64,000 nt of DNA from Nonlabens arenilitoris. GTDB lineage: Bacteria; Bacteroidota; Bacteroidia; Flavobacteriales; Flavobacteriaceae. The stretch spans positions 1,005,501 to 1,069,500 of the forward strand of contig NZ_MTPW01000001.1 of NCBI RefSeq assembly GCF_002954765.1, written 5' to 3'. The notes below the pieces were generated by a model that saw only the letters and a list, made by a program, of their open reading frames with translations, was not told where the DNA came from and made no database searches. Position 1 is the first letter of the stretch. Each line of letters opens with the position of its first letter. This document shows, piece by piece, positions 28,167 through 37,625 of this stretch. The translations under genes and the position numbers were made by a program.

Positions 28167-28781
28167 ATGACCGAAATTAAAACTGAGATATTAGAAAAAT
28201 CTATGGAAATGTTCTTAGACCTAGGGTTTAAGAGTGTGACCATGGACGACATATCTTCAGAAATGGGAATGAGTAAAAAAACGCTTTATAGTTATTTTAA
28301 AAATAAAGAAGAGCTTATTACAGAGGTAACTCTTAAAATTTCAGACACGGTATGTGAAGGAATAGATCACATATGCAGCACCTCATCTAATCCCATAGAA
28401 GAATTGTACGACATTAAGAAGATGATTCTACAATATATTAAAGGAGATAAAACCTCACCGATACATCAATTACATCGTTATTATCCACGTGTATATCAAA
28501 AAGTAAATGCGATACAATTTGAATATATGAAAGAGTGTATTAATAAGAATCTAGAGTTAGGTATGGAACAAGGTTTATATCGTGATAATCTCGATAAAGA
28601 ATTTGTATCTAGAATCTACCATGTAGGTTTACAAGGAATTAAAGATTTACATCTGTTCCCTAATACTCAATTTCCAGTACAAAAATTACATGATCAATAT
28701 TTAGAGTATCACCTGCGTGGTATCGTAACTCCAGCAGGACGTAAAATTCTCAACCTAATCACTAACACAAATCACGATTAA
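28167..28781 (+). CDS. TetR/AcrR-family transcriptional regulator
   Basis: 204 aa. The N-terminal HTH is intact: ILEKSMEMFLDLGFKSVTMDDISSEMGMSKKTLYSYFKNKEELITEV (residues about 6-52; note the SKKTLYSYFKNK recognition helix). The helical C-terminal domain is the ligand-binding part, with no ligand deducible. It is the first gene of a four-gene unit with the TolC, MFP and RND genes; the next ATG follows its stop directly. It probably represses its own operon. Confidence 0.92.
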   Translation: MTEIKTEILEKSMEMFLDLGFKSVTMDDISSEMGMSKKTLYSYFKNKEELITEVTLKISDTVCEGIDHICSTSSNPIEELYDIKKMILQYIKGDKTSPIHQLHRYYPRVYQKVNAIQFEYMKECINKNLELGMEQGLYRDNLDKEFVSRIYHVGLQGIKDLHLFPNTQFPVQKLHDQYLEYHLRGIVTPAGRKILNLITNTNHD

Positions 28782-30152
28782 ATGCCCTTTAAAATTAAAA
28801 TAGCAATACTGCTTTTTGGTCTCGCTTTCGCGAAAGCGTATAGCCAAGAACCAACTCCATCCAGTTATAGCTTATCATTAGAACAAGCCATAGAACACGG
28901 ATTAGAAAACAATTATCAATCCATAAATGCAAAACGAGATGTCGCTAAAGCTTTAAAACAAAAGTGGGAAACCACAGCGACGGGTCTACCCCAAATTAAC
29001 GGTTCTGTAGATTATCAAAATCAATTAAAGCAGCCTGTCACTCCTTTACCTGGAGAACTGGCTGGTGGCGCTCCTGGAACATTTGTTCCTGTCGTTTTTG
29101 GACCTAGACAAAATATGAGTTTAACCGCTACATTAACTCAGTTAATTTTTGACGGATCTTATATTGTTGCCTTAGAGGCCTCAAAGACTTTTCTAGACTT
29201 TTCAGAAAATGCTAATAATAAGACAAAACTAGAAGTAAGGAAAGGAATCATTAATGCTTACGGTGGTGTCTTACTGACTGAAGAAAACATAGAAATCATT
29301 ACTAAAAACCGTAATACACTTGAAAAAAATCTAGATGAGACAACAAAAATCTTTGAAAACGGCCTGGCCGAAGAAGAAGATGTTGAACAATTACAAATCA
29401 CACTATCTCAACTAGATAATCAATTGAATAGTGCCAAAAGACAACGAGAGATAGCACTTGATATGTTGAAACTGGCGCTAGGTATTGAGCTATCTACTCC
29501 TGTAACCTTAACAGATGATCTAGAGGCCTTAACGATGCGCAATATAGATCCTTCTGTAACAGAAGAGTCGCTAGAAATGGATAAAACTGTAGACTACCAG
29601 ATAGCTTATAACTACACACAACAGCGACGTCTAGAGCATAAACTAGAACTAGCAAAAGGACTACCTACTGTGAGCGGTTTTATAAATTATGGTACTCAAT
29701 CGTTTGACAATGATTTTGCATTCTTTAACAGCGATCAACCATGGTTCCAGCAATCTGTTGCCGGTATTAGTATTAACGTTCCTATATTCAGTTCTTTTGG
29801 TAGAAAAGCAGCACAGGACCGTACTAAAATAGCCTGGGATCAAGCCGAGACTGATTTACAACGCACCATGGAAGAAATACGTCTTAACTATGCTACTGCA
29901 GTAAATAATTATCAAACAGCCATTGACAATTATACGACGAGTAAAGATAATCTTGCACTAGCAGAGCGTATTGAAAATAAAAATACTATCAAATTTAGAG
30001 AAGGAATTGCTACCAGTTTTGATTTAAGACAGGCACAAACTCAATTATACAGTACACAAGCAGAGTATCTAAACAGCATGTATCAAGTTATTACAGAAAA
30101 AGCAAATCTGGAAACTATACTTAACCTACCCAATTACACAACCAAAAACTAA
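28782..30152 (+). CDS. TolC-like outer-membrane efflux protein
   Basis: 456 aa with a signal peptide (LLFGLAFAKAYSQ) and the two repeats of an outer-membrane efflux protein: LSLEQAIEHGLENNYQSINAKRDVAKAL at the start and the long coiled alpha-barrel helices, for example LTLSQLDNQLNSAKRQREIALDMLKLALG-type stretches and NTIKFREGIATSFDLRQAQTQLY in the second half. It forms the exit channel for the RND pump encoded downstream. Palindrome copy 28824-28837 lies in the signal peptide and supplies AFAKA. Co-transcribed, immediately after the TetR stop. Confidence 0.92.
   Translation: MPFKIKIAILLFGLAFAKAYSQEPTPSSYSLSLEQAIEHGLENNYQSINAKRDVAKALKQKWETTATGLPQINGSVDYQNQLKQPVTPLPGELAGGAPGTFVPVVFGPRQNMSLTATLTQLIFDGSYIVALEASKTFLDFSENANNKTKLEVRKGIINAYGGVLLTEENIEIITKNRNTLEKNLDETTKIFENGLAEEEDVEQLQITLSQLDNQLNSAKRQREIALDMLKLALGIELSTPVTLTDDLEALTMRNIDPSVTEESLEMDKTVDYQIAYNYTQQRRLEHKLELAKGLPTVSGFINYGTQSFDNDFAFFNSDQPWFQQSVAGISINVPIFSSFGRKAAQDRTKIAWDQAETDLQRTMEEIRLNYATAVNNYQTAIDNYTTSKDNLALAERIENKNTIKFREGIATSFDLRQAQTQLYSTQAEYLNSMYQVITEKANLETILNLPNYTTKN
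28824..28837. repeat. Iterated palindrome inside the TolC-like signal peptide
   Basis: Perfect core, read as AFAKA; AFA provides a plausible signal-peptidase AxA site. Confidence 0.9.
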
Positions 30153-30176
30153 ATTTCACCACTGAACATTCTTATC

Positions 30177-31334
30177 ATGAAAAAAATATTAATCATACTT
30201 ACAACAGCACTTATTGTTTCTTGTGGTGGTAAAGCTCCATCCATCGACGAGCTACTAGCGCAAGGTGATGAAAAAGCAATTGCCGCAAAAAAGACTGAAT
30301 TAAATAATCAAAAAGCGTCCATTGAAGAGACTCTTAAAAAAATACAAGATTATCAAAATGAGCATGGAGACAAGCCTATTAATACACAGGTAAGTACCAT
30401 GACTATTAAGGACACACTATTTGATCATTTTATAGAACTTCAAGGTAGTGTGGATACTAAACAAAACATTACCATAATGCCAGAAATGTCTGGGCTATTG
30501 ACACAGGTATATGTAAAAGAAGGACAAAAAGTCGCGGCTGGACAAATTCTTGCAAAAATTGATGACGGCGGATTATCACAGCAAATTCAACAAATGCAAG
30601 TTCAAGAACAGCTTGCAAAGACCACTTTTGAACGTCAAAAAAGATTATGGGATCAGAACATAGGATCTGAAATTCAATATTTACAAGCTAAAGCCAACTA
30701 TGAAGGACAAAGCAAGGCAATAAGCTCTATGCAACGTACGCTATCTAAAACTACCGTTAGAGCTCCATTTGCTGGTACCATAGATGACGTTATTACAGAA
30801 CAAGGTAATGTGGTTAGTCCAGGAATGACGGCTTTATTTAGATTAGTATCCTTAAAGGATATGTACATTAATGTAGATGTACCAGAAACATACATTACTT
30901 CTATCAAAAAAGGAACTGAAGTCACTGTTGAGTTCCCTGTACTTTCAGAAAAAATGGAGAGCAAAATCAGACAGACTAGCAGTTACATCAACCCTGCAAA
31001 CCGTTCTTTCTCTATTGAAATACCTGTAGATAATAAATCAGGCAACATAAAACCTAACCTTACAGCACGATTAAAAATTAATGATTACACATCAGAAAAT
31101 GCAATTCTAGTACCATTAAGCGTCATTAGTGAGAATCAAAACGGTGAGCAGTATGTGATGATAGTTAACGAGTCTGAAGATGGCTTACAAGCTGCCAGAC
31201 GTCAAGTAACAACTGGAAAAGCAAGTGGTGACTTAATTGAAATTACTAAAGGTCTTAAAACAGGTGATCAAGTGATCACTGAAGGTGCACGTACAGTAAG
31301 AGAAGGACAATTAATTGATATCAAAAACTCTTAA
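30177..31334 (+). CDS. RND efflux membrane-fusion lipoprotein
   Basis: 385 aa. Lipoprotein signal IILTTALIVSCGGK with Cys near residue 16, then a coiled stretch, the biotinyl-lipoyl-like hairpin (EMSGLLTQVYVKEGQKVAAGQILAKIDD, residues about 102-130), an alpha-hairpin, and the second lipoyl half TVRAPFAGTIDDVITEQGNVV. A beta-barrel and membrane-proximal domain complete it (AILVPLSVISENQNGEQYV, TGKASGDLIEITKGLKTGDQVI). It bridges the inner-membrane pump and TolC. Part of the TetR-controlled operon. Confidence 0.93.
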   Translation: MKKILIILTTALIVSCGGKAPSIDELLAQGDEKAIAAKKTELNNQKASIEETLKKIQDYQNEHGDKPINTQVSTMTIKDTLFDHFIELQGSVDTKQNITIMPEMSGLLTQVYVKEGQKVAAGQILAKIDDGGLSQQIQQMQVQEQLAKTTFERQKRLWDQNIGSEIQYLQAKANYEGQSKAISSMQRTLSKTTVRAPFAGTIDDVITEQGNVVSPGMTALFRLVSLKDMYINVDVPETYITSIKKGTEVTVEFPVLSEKMESKIRQTSSYINPANRSFSIEIPVDNKSGNIKPNLTARLKINDYTSENAILVPLSVISENQNGEQYVMIVNESEDGLQAARRQVTTGKASGDLIEITKGLKTGDQVITEGARTVREGQLIDIKNS

Positions 31335-31336
31335 TC

Positions 31337-34300
31337 ATGGCTACCAAAAAGAAAAGTGATAAGGAGTTTAAAATGTCTTCATGGGCCATAGACAATTCTA
31401 CAGTTGTTTATGTAATGATGGCGATTATCTTCTTCCTAGGATTGAGCGCATATAATAATATGCCTCGAGAAGACTTTCCTGAAATTAAGGAAACTAAAAT
31501 TTATATCTCGAGTGTATGGCCTGGTAACACCGCTGAAGATGTAGAACGACTTATAACAGATCCACTAGAGGATAAATTAAAAAACATCTCTGGTGTTACA
31601 GAGACTGAGTCCACATCACAAGAAGATTATTCTATTATAATCGTTGAGTTTGACGAAGATATTGAAGTAGAAACAGCAAAACAATTAGTAAAAGACGAAG
31701 TAGATTCTGAAAGCGCAGGAGAAGACTGGCCTACCTTCAATAATAAACCGGTTACTCCTAATGTTTTTAATCTGACCTTGAGTGAAGAAATGCCTATAAT
31801 GAACATTAATATTAAAGGTGATTATACGGTCAGAAAATTAAAAACCTATGCAGAATATCTAGAAGATGAAATAGAAGATATTGAGCAAATTAAGCAAGTT
31901 GATATCCGTGGCGCACAAGATCTAGAGGTTGAAATAGCAGTAGACATCTATAAAATGACTGCGGCACAAATCAGTTTTGATGACATCTTGAATACGGTAC
32001 GTGGTGGAAATGCAACTGTTAGTGCTGGTAATTTAAAATCTAGCGGTCAACGTCGCACCATAAGAATTGTAGGAGAGATTAGCGACCCTAAAGAACTGGA
32101 AAAATTTGTTATCAAGAATGAGAATGGGCCTATTTACATAAGAGATGTTGCAACGATTACGTTTAAAGAAGAAGATAAAAACACTTTTGCGCGTGAGTAT
32201 GGTGATCAAGTAGTGATGCTAGATGTAAAAAAACGTTCTGGTAAAAACATGATTGTTGCGGCAGATGCTATTAGAGAAATAGTTAAAGAATCTCAAGAAT
32301 CTGGTGCTTTACCAGCCGATCTTGATATAACAATAGCAAATGATCTTTCTTCAAAGACATTGAATCAGGTTGATGATTTAGTTAATAATATCATTTTCGG
32401 TATTTTACTAGTAGTAGGTGTTTTAATGTTCTTTTTAGGATTTAGAAACGCACTATTTGTAGGGTTTGCGATACCTATGTCCATGTTTATGTCCTTTGCT
32501 ATTATTAGCTTTTTTGGATATACACTTAATACGATGATACTTTTTGCTATGATTATGGGGTTAGGAATGCTAGTCGACAATGGTATTGTAGTTGTGGAAA
32601 ACGTTTACCGTTTAATGGATGAAGAAGGTATGTCGCGTATTGAAGCGGCTAAAAAAGGTGTAGGAGAGATCGCAATACCTATTATCATCTCAACTTTAAC
32701 TACTGTTGCTGCATTTGTACCGCTAGGACTATGGCCTGGTTTAATGGGGCAGTTTATGATCTATTTCCCTATCACATTGTCGATTGTTTTAGGTAGTTCT
32801 TTATTTGTTGCCATCTTCTTTAACTCTATGTTGGTATCTAAATTTATGGAGATTGAAGACCGCAACCTAAGTGTAAAACAACTGCTATACCTGACGGCTA
32901 TTATGGGAACCTTAGGGATATTTATTCTTATAGTCGGTGGACCTGTTAGAGGTTTAGGTAGTGTAATGGTATTAACGGTTATTCTTTTCTGGTTATATAA
33001 ATACCTAATAAAGCCATTAACGCGTGGTTTTCAAAAGACCTTTCTAGCTTGGCTAGATAAAGTATATGAAAACTTCTTAAGGTTTGCTCTTAGAGGAATT
33101 AAACCCTACTTATTCATAGGCGGAATGTTCATAATGTTTGTGGCTGTGTTGATGGCTTTCGGTAGTTCCATTAGTTCTGGCAGGACAAAAATTGAGTTCT
33201 TCCCTGATAACAAACCTAATCAGATTATTGTCTATGTAGAGTATCCACAAGGAACAGCAATAGAAAAAACAAATCAGATTACAAAAGAAATTGAATCTCG
33301 TGTATTTGAAATCATTAATGCAGAGGAATATATGGAAGGTGATCGTAACTTTTTAGTAGAAAGTGCCGTGTCACAGGTAGGAATGGGAGCTGGTAATCCT
33401 CAAACAGATGGTGGTAGTGCTGCAGAGATGCCTCATAAAGGTAAAATTACAGCGAGCATGCGTGAGTACAAATTCCGTAATGGAAAAGACAGTGAGGTAC
33501 TGCGCAAGAAAGTCCAAGAAGCACTAGCTGGCGTTTATCCTGGTGTATCTATTTCTGTAGAAAAAGATGCTGCTGGACCGCCGCAAGGTTATCCAGTCAA
33601 CATTGAACTTGAAGGGAATGATTATGGTGAGCTTATAGTGACTGCAGAGCAAATGGTGAAATTCCTTAATTCACGAAATGTAGCTGGTGTCGATCAATTA
33701 AAAGTTGATGTTAATAGAAGTAAACCTTCTATGCTAGTTCAAGTTGATCGTGAAAAGGCAGGTGAACTAGGTGTAAGCAATAGTCAGGTAGGTATGCAGC
33801 TACGTCGTGCCGTTTTTGGAGAAAAGGCTGGTATATATAAAAAAGACGGAGAAGATTATGATATCAACATCCGTTTTAATGATGAACAGCGTTATGACCG
33901 CAGCGCTATTTTTAATCAACGTATTACCTTTAGGGATATGGCGACAGGCCAGATCAAGGAAATACCTGTTAGTGCCATTGCACAGCAAAAAAACACTTCT
34001 AGCTTTAGCGCAATAAAACATAAAGATGCAAAACGTGTAGTAACTGTATACTCTGCTTTAAAACCAGGATTTACAGATGCTGGTGCTGTAGTCGCAGACA
34101 TTCAGAACGAGATGCTGGATTTTGCAACTCCTAAGGATATCAAAATAGATTATACCGGTCAAATTGAGGAACAGAATAAAGAAATGGCCTTTTTAATGAG
34201 CGCTTTATTTGGTGGGTTATTTTTAATCTTCCTTATTCTTATTTTTCAGTTTGGTTCTATTTCTAAGCCTACTATCATTATGGTTGCCATTTTCTTAAGT

Positions 34301-34837
34301 TTTATAGGTGTATTCTTAGGCCTCATAGTTACAGGAGACTCCTTTGTGATATTAATGACTATGATGGGTATTATATCACTAGCAGGTATTGTGGTAAATA
34401 ATGGTGTAGTACTCATAGACTACATAGACATTCTTAAATTAAGACGTAAAGAACAGTTAGATCTTGAAGATGATGATATTATTGGTAAAGAAGACATGTT
34501 TAATGCTATTGTTAAAGGTGGTAAAGCACGTTTAAGACCGGTTATATTAACAGCGATAACTACTGTACTAGGACTTATACCACTAGCGATAGGTTTAAAC
34601 ATCAATTTCTTTACCTTATTTAGCGAGTTTGATCCTAAAATATTTGTCGGTGGAGATAACGTAATTTTCTGGGGACCACTCGCTTGGACAGTTATCTATG
34701 GACTGATTTTTGCAACTTTTTTAACCTTAGTAATTGTGCCGGTACTTCTATATATGGTGCACCGTTCAAAGCTTAGATGGAGAAGATTTAGATCTCCTAA
34801 AACAGTTGAAATTGAAGAACAAACTGAGGCAGCCTAG
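31337..34837 (+). CDS. RND-family multidrug efflux pump (AcrB/MexB-like permease)
   Basis: 1166 aa, RND superfamily. An N-terminal helix starts at WAIDNSTVVYVMMAIIFF, then porter domains, helices 2-6 around residues 340-490 with GMLVDNGIVVVENVYRLMDEEG (the acidic residues of the proton relay region lie in helix 4), a second porter half, and helices 8-12 with GIVVNNGVVLIDYIDILKLRR and LRPVILTAITTVLGLIPLAIG. It is longer than typical AcrB (about 1040), with an extra cytoplasmic stretch between the two halves near residues 520-580. It uses proton motive force to expel substrates through the MFP-TolC path. Followed by an intrinsic terminator. Confidence 0.93.
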   Translation: MATKKKSDKEFKMSSWAIDNSTVVYVMMAIIFFLGLSAYNNMPREDFPEIKETKIYISSVWPGNTAEDVERLITDPLEDKLKNISGVTETESTSQEDYSIIIVEFDEDIEVETAKQLVKDEVDSESAGEDWPTFNNKPVTPNVFNLTLSEEMPIMNINIKGDYTVRKLKTYAEYLEDEIEDIEQIKQVDIRGAQDLEVEIAVDIYKMTAAQISFDDILNTVRGGNATVSAGNLKSSGQRRTIRIVGEISDPKELEKFVIKNENGPIYIRDVATITFKEEDKNTFAREYGDQVVMLDVKKRSGKNMIVAADAIREIVKESQESGALPADLDITIANDLSSKTLNQVDDLVNNIIFGILLVVGVLMFFLGFRNALFVGFAIPMSMFMSFAIISFFGYTLNTMILFAMIMGLGMLVDNGIVVVENVYRLMDEEGMSRIEAAKKGVGEIAIPIIISTLTTVAAFVPLGLWPGLMGQFMIYFPITLSIVLGSSLFVAIFFNSMLVSKFMEIEDRNLSVKQLLYLTAIMGTLGIFILIVGGPVRGLGSVMVLTVILFWLYKYLIKPLTRGFQKTFLAWLDKVYENFLRFALRGIKPYLFIGGMFIMFVAVLMAFGSSISSGRTKIEFFPDNKPNQIIVYVEYPQGTAIEKTNQITKEIESRVFEIINAEEYMEGDRNFLVESAVSQVGMGAGNPQTDGGSAAEMPHKGKITASMREYKFRNGKDSEVLRKKVQEALAGVYPGVSISVEKDAAGPPQGYPVNIELEGNDYGELIVTAEQMVKFLNSRNVAGVDQLKVDVNRSKPSMLVQVDREKAGELGVSNSQVGMQLRRAVFGEKAGIYKKDGEDYDINIRFNDEQRYDRSAIFNQRITFRDMATGQIKEIPVSAIAQQKNTSSFSAIKHKDAKRVVTVYSALKPGFTDAGAVVADIQNEMLDFATPKDIKIDYTGQIEEQNKEMAFLMSALFGGLFLIFLILIFQFGSISKPTIIMVAIFLSFIGVFLGLIVTGDSFVILMTMMGIISLAGIVVNNGVVLIDYIDILKLRRKEQLDLEDDDIIGKEDMFNAIVKGGKARLRPVILTAITTVLGLIPLAIGLNINFFTLFSEFDPKIFVGGDNVIFWGPLAWTVIYGLIFATFLTLVIVPVLLYMVHRSKLRWRRFRSPKTVEIEEQTEAA

Positions 34838-34866
34838 TTCATCCCTATAAAACTGGTTGTTGATGT

Positions 34867-34897
34867 AGCCCTTTCCTTTACTGGAAAGGGCTTTTTT
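34867..34897 (+). terminator. Terminator of the efflux operon
   Basis: AGCCCTTTCC pairs with GGAAAGGGCT, followed by T-run; 29 nt after the stop. Confidence 0.88.
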
Positions 34898-35029
34898 ATG
34901 ACCATTACCTATCCATACTATTGAATTTAAAGAGGTCCCTTTTTTTAAAGACAAATCGCTAATGTCATAATGAGTAGACCATCATCTCCTATTACCTTTC
35001 CATTAAACAACTATAGAGTAAGTTGGTAT

Positions 35030-35051
35030 TTACGCTTTCGCGAAAGCGTAA
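35030..35051. repeat. Iterated palindrome, extended to a perfect 22-bp inverted repeat
   Basis: Core GCTTTCGCGAAAGC (35034-35047) flanked by symmetric TTAC and GTAA. Confidence 0.92.
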
Positions 35052-35118
35052 CTCTTCTAACCTTTTTAAAAACAAAAACAGGTTTACTAATCAAGTTAAC
35101 AAGTAAAAAATTGACTGT

Positions 35119-35152
35119 AAAAAAAATCCTGCCTTAACAAAGACAGGATTTT
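35119..35152 (-). terminator. Terminator of the PiT-type transporter gene
   Basis: On the minus strand AAAATCCTG...CAGGATTTTTTT, shortly after the stop at 35173. Confidence 0.82.
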
Positions 35153-35172
35153 GGTTTTAAAATTAATACGTT

Positions 35173-37434
35173 TTAATCTTCAAAACGTTTTGCGTCATAC
35201 TCTGTATAATAGCGCTCTACAACATTCATAGCTGCATTCATTAGATCGCGAGTCTCTAATAATAAACCAAAGTATAGCGTCGTGTTTTTAGGTGAATTTT
35301 CAGTATCCTTTGTACGCTTTACTTGTTTATCAATTTTTTGATCAATTAGTCCTAAAAGCTCTTGTTTCAACGTGATAATCTCGGCCAGTTTACCAAAATC
35401 CTTTTTAGTAAATATGGTTTGAGAAACCGCAAACACTTCATGACTTCTCAAGATAATCTCTTTAAGATCCTTAATTTGAGTGAATTTTAAACTCTTATGA
35501 TTATTATCTATATGGGTCGTGGCAGATTTTGAGATATAATCTAGTGATTGTGATATATCCTGTAAATTACCTAATACCTCTATATAAAATTTTGATGCTC
35601 CTAGATGTTGTTCATCTAGGTTACGTATTAGGTAGAAGATGTTATTACGCAAGCCATCAATCTCACTGCTTAACTTATTTGCTTCTTTCTTAGAAGACTT
35701 TAAGATACTTAAGTCCTGTGATATCAATCCGTCTAATGTGTTTTTATAAATGCGCTTAGAACGTTTAAATACCGCAGCTACATTCTCAGAACTTTCGTCA
35801 ATAATTCCTTGTATCGTATTACTTTCTGCTTTTTTAAGCTCTTCAGTTTCCTTCTCTACCTGTTGACTATTCTTATGATTGACAAAACTGCGCACTAATA
35901 AAATGATTGCTACTACAACCAGACCTAGTATAGCATAGAACCCACCATAATAAATGATTAACGCAAATACCGCAGCTGCGGTAAAGGCACTAAATGCAGT
36001 GAAAAACCATCCACCTATTACATTAAGTACACCTGCAATACGATACACGGCACTTTCTGTTCCCCATGCTCTATCTGCAAGTGACGTTCCCATAGCAACC
36101 ATAAATGTTACATAAGTAGTTGATAATGGAAGTTTAAATGAAGTTGCAATAGATATTAATATACTAGCAACCATTAAATTCACACTTGCTCTTACATAAT
36201 CAAAGGCAGGCTTATCTGCGTGTTTAGGCAGTACTGCTGGCTCTGGTAATTTTTCAAATCTAGAAGCGATATAGTTAGTAGTTTTTTCAGGTAGAATATG
36301 CTGGATAGCCTCAGCAGCATTTAACGAGTAACGTACTAAGATTCTAGAAAACGCATTAGATTGAAAGCGCTCTGTACCGCTGTCCTGTCTAGCAAGATCG
36401 ACAGATGTTTTTACTACAGCTTGCGCCTTTGAAGAAAACCATAAGGTAACAACCATTACAACTCCTGCGATAACCAGTAACCATTTATTAGATGGTAATT
36501 TCTCACCTAATGCTGCCATACCATAAACCGTGGCGTCTACACCACTACCACTCCAGGCTTCCCATGCTTGATAAGCACCTATAGGCACACCTATGAAATT
36601 TACTAGATCATTACCTGCAAACGCCATAGCTAGTCCAAAAGTTCCTAAAATGATAATTAGTTTATATATATCCCATTTCATGATGTATACATAAAAGTAA
36701 CTGAATAGCATCCAGAAAACTGTAGCCCAACCGACTAGCGTGAATACATCTAGTCCATTTAGAAAACTCGTTAAACCACCTAAATCTGCTCCTTTTAAAC
36801 CTTTAACGATGATAAAGTAAAACAAACTAGTCATAGACAATCCTCCAAAAAATCCTGCTAGATATGCCGGCCTTTTTGAATAGTTGAAAGTAAGCATCAA
36901 TCTGGATAAGAATTGAACAATTGCACCTATCGTAAATGCCACCACTACTGATAATAGAATCCCTAATATGATTTCTATAGCTTTATCACTTGCTATGTAT
37001 TTACCTAGATCAAGAATTGTTTCACCGGTATCACCTTCGCCATAAATTTTAATCAATGACATACAGACAGCGGCACCTAAGAGTTCAAACACAATAGAAA
37101 CTGTTGTAGAGGTAGGTAATCCCATGGAATTGAAAAAATCCAACAACAATATATCTGTGATCATCACGGCCATAAAAATGATCATCACCTCATCAAAATA
37201 AAACTCGCTAGGCACAAAAATCCCTTTACGCGCGACTTCCATCATACCACTAGAGGACAATGCTCCTACTGCGATACCTATACTGGCTATAATCATTATG
37301 GTTTTAAAGCTTATCGCTTTAGAACCTATAGCACTGTTTAAAAAGTTTACTGCATCATTACTTACTCCTACGACTAAGTCAGTGATGGCAAGGCCGGCAA
37401 GTATAACCAGCATATAAACATAAATATCTCCCAT
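35173..37434 (-). CDS. PiT-family inorganic phosphate transporter with PhoU-like C-terminus
   Basis: 753 aa. The two PiT signature repeats are present: GVSNDAVNFLNSAIG (near residue 24, GANDxxN class) with NSMGLPTSTTVSIVFEL, and AGNDLVNFIGVPIGAYQA with LSTTYVTFMVAMGTSLADRAWG in the second half. About 10-12 membrane helices end near residue 545. The last 200 residues are a soluble helical domain (ESSENVAAVFKRSKRIYKN ... RYYTEYDAKRFED) resembling PhoU four-helix bundles. It imports phosphate driven by a cation gradient, and the tail may regulate transport. Divergent from or independent of the TonB receptor gene behind it. Confidence 0.9.
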   Translation of the reverse strand: MGDIYVYMLVILAGLAITDLVVGVSNDAVNFLNSAIGSKAISFKTIMIIASIGIAVGALSSSGMMEVARKGIFVPSEFYFDEVMIIFMAVMITDILLLDFFNSMGLPTSTTVSIVFELLGAAVCMSLIKIYGEGDTGETILDLGKYIASDKAIEIILGILLSVVVAFTIGAIVQFLSRLMLTFNYSKRPAYLAGFFGGLSMTSLFYFIIVKGLKGADLGGLTSFLNGLDVFTLVGWATVFWMLFSYFYVYIMKWDIYKLIIILGTFGLAMAFAGNDLVNFIGVPIGAYQAWEAWSGSGVDATVYGMAALGEKLPSNKWLLVIAGVVMVVTLWFSSKAQAVVKTSVDLARQDSGTERFQSNAFSRILVRYSLNAAEAIQHILPEKTTNYIASRFEKLPEPAVLPKHADKPAFDYVRASVNLMVASILISIATSFKLPLSTTYVTFMVAMGTSLADRAWGTESAVYRIAGVLNVIGGWFFTAFSAFTAAAVFALIIYYGGFYAILGLVVVAIILLVRSFVNHKNSQQVEKETEELKKAESNTIQGIIDESSENVAAVFKRSKRIYKNTLDGLISQDLSILKSSKKEANKLSSEIDGLRNNIFYLIRNLDEQHLGASKFYIEVLGNLQDISQSLDYISKSATTHIDNNHKSLKFTQIKDLKEIILRSHEVFAVSQTIFTKKDFGKLAEIITLKQELLGLIDQKIDKQVKRTKDTENSPKNTTLYFGLLLETRDLMNAAMNVVERYYTEYDAKRFED

Positions 37435-37524
37435 TTGAGGCTAATTTAAGAGTGCAAAAATCATACTTTATTAGTTACTGTACGTTACCTAAGTGTTATA
37501 AATTCATCTCACTTGTAAGATTCC

Positions 37525-37538
37525 GCTTTCGCGAAAGC
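37525..37538. repeat. Iterated palindrome (intergenic)
   Basis: Perfect core, flanks not symmetric (TTCC and GTAT). Between the PiT and TonB-receptor genes. Confidence 0.9.
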
Positions 37539-37578
37539 GTATATCATCAAAACTTAAAGAACATAACCTAGTTTCATA

Positions 37579-37609
37579 AAAAAAGCCACTCTTATTGAGT
37601 GGCTTTTTT
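37579..37609. terminator. Terminator of the TonB-receptor gene
   Basis: AAAAAAGCCACTC pairs with GAGTGGCTTTTTT around a 5-nt loop, just downstream of the receptor stop (minus strand). Confidence 0.88.
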
Positions 37610-37625
37610 CGTTATTTAGTTTGCA

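Larger units (their letters stand above)
34838..35172. other. Intergenic region between convergent units
   Basis: About 335 nt without a gene. It holds the RND-operon terminator, one perfect palindrome copy and the terminator of the phosphate transporter gene. Confidence 0.6.
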
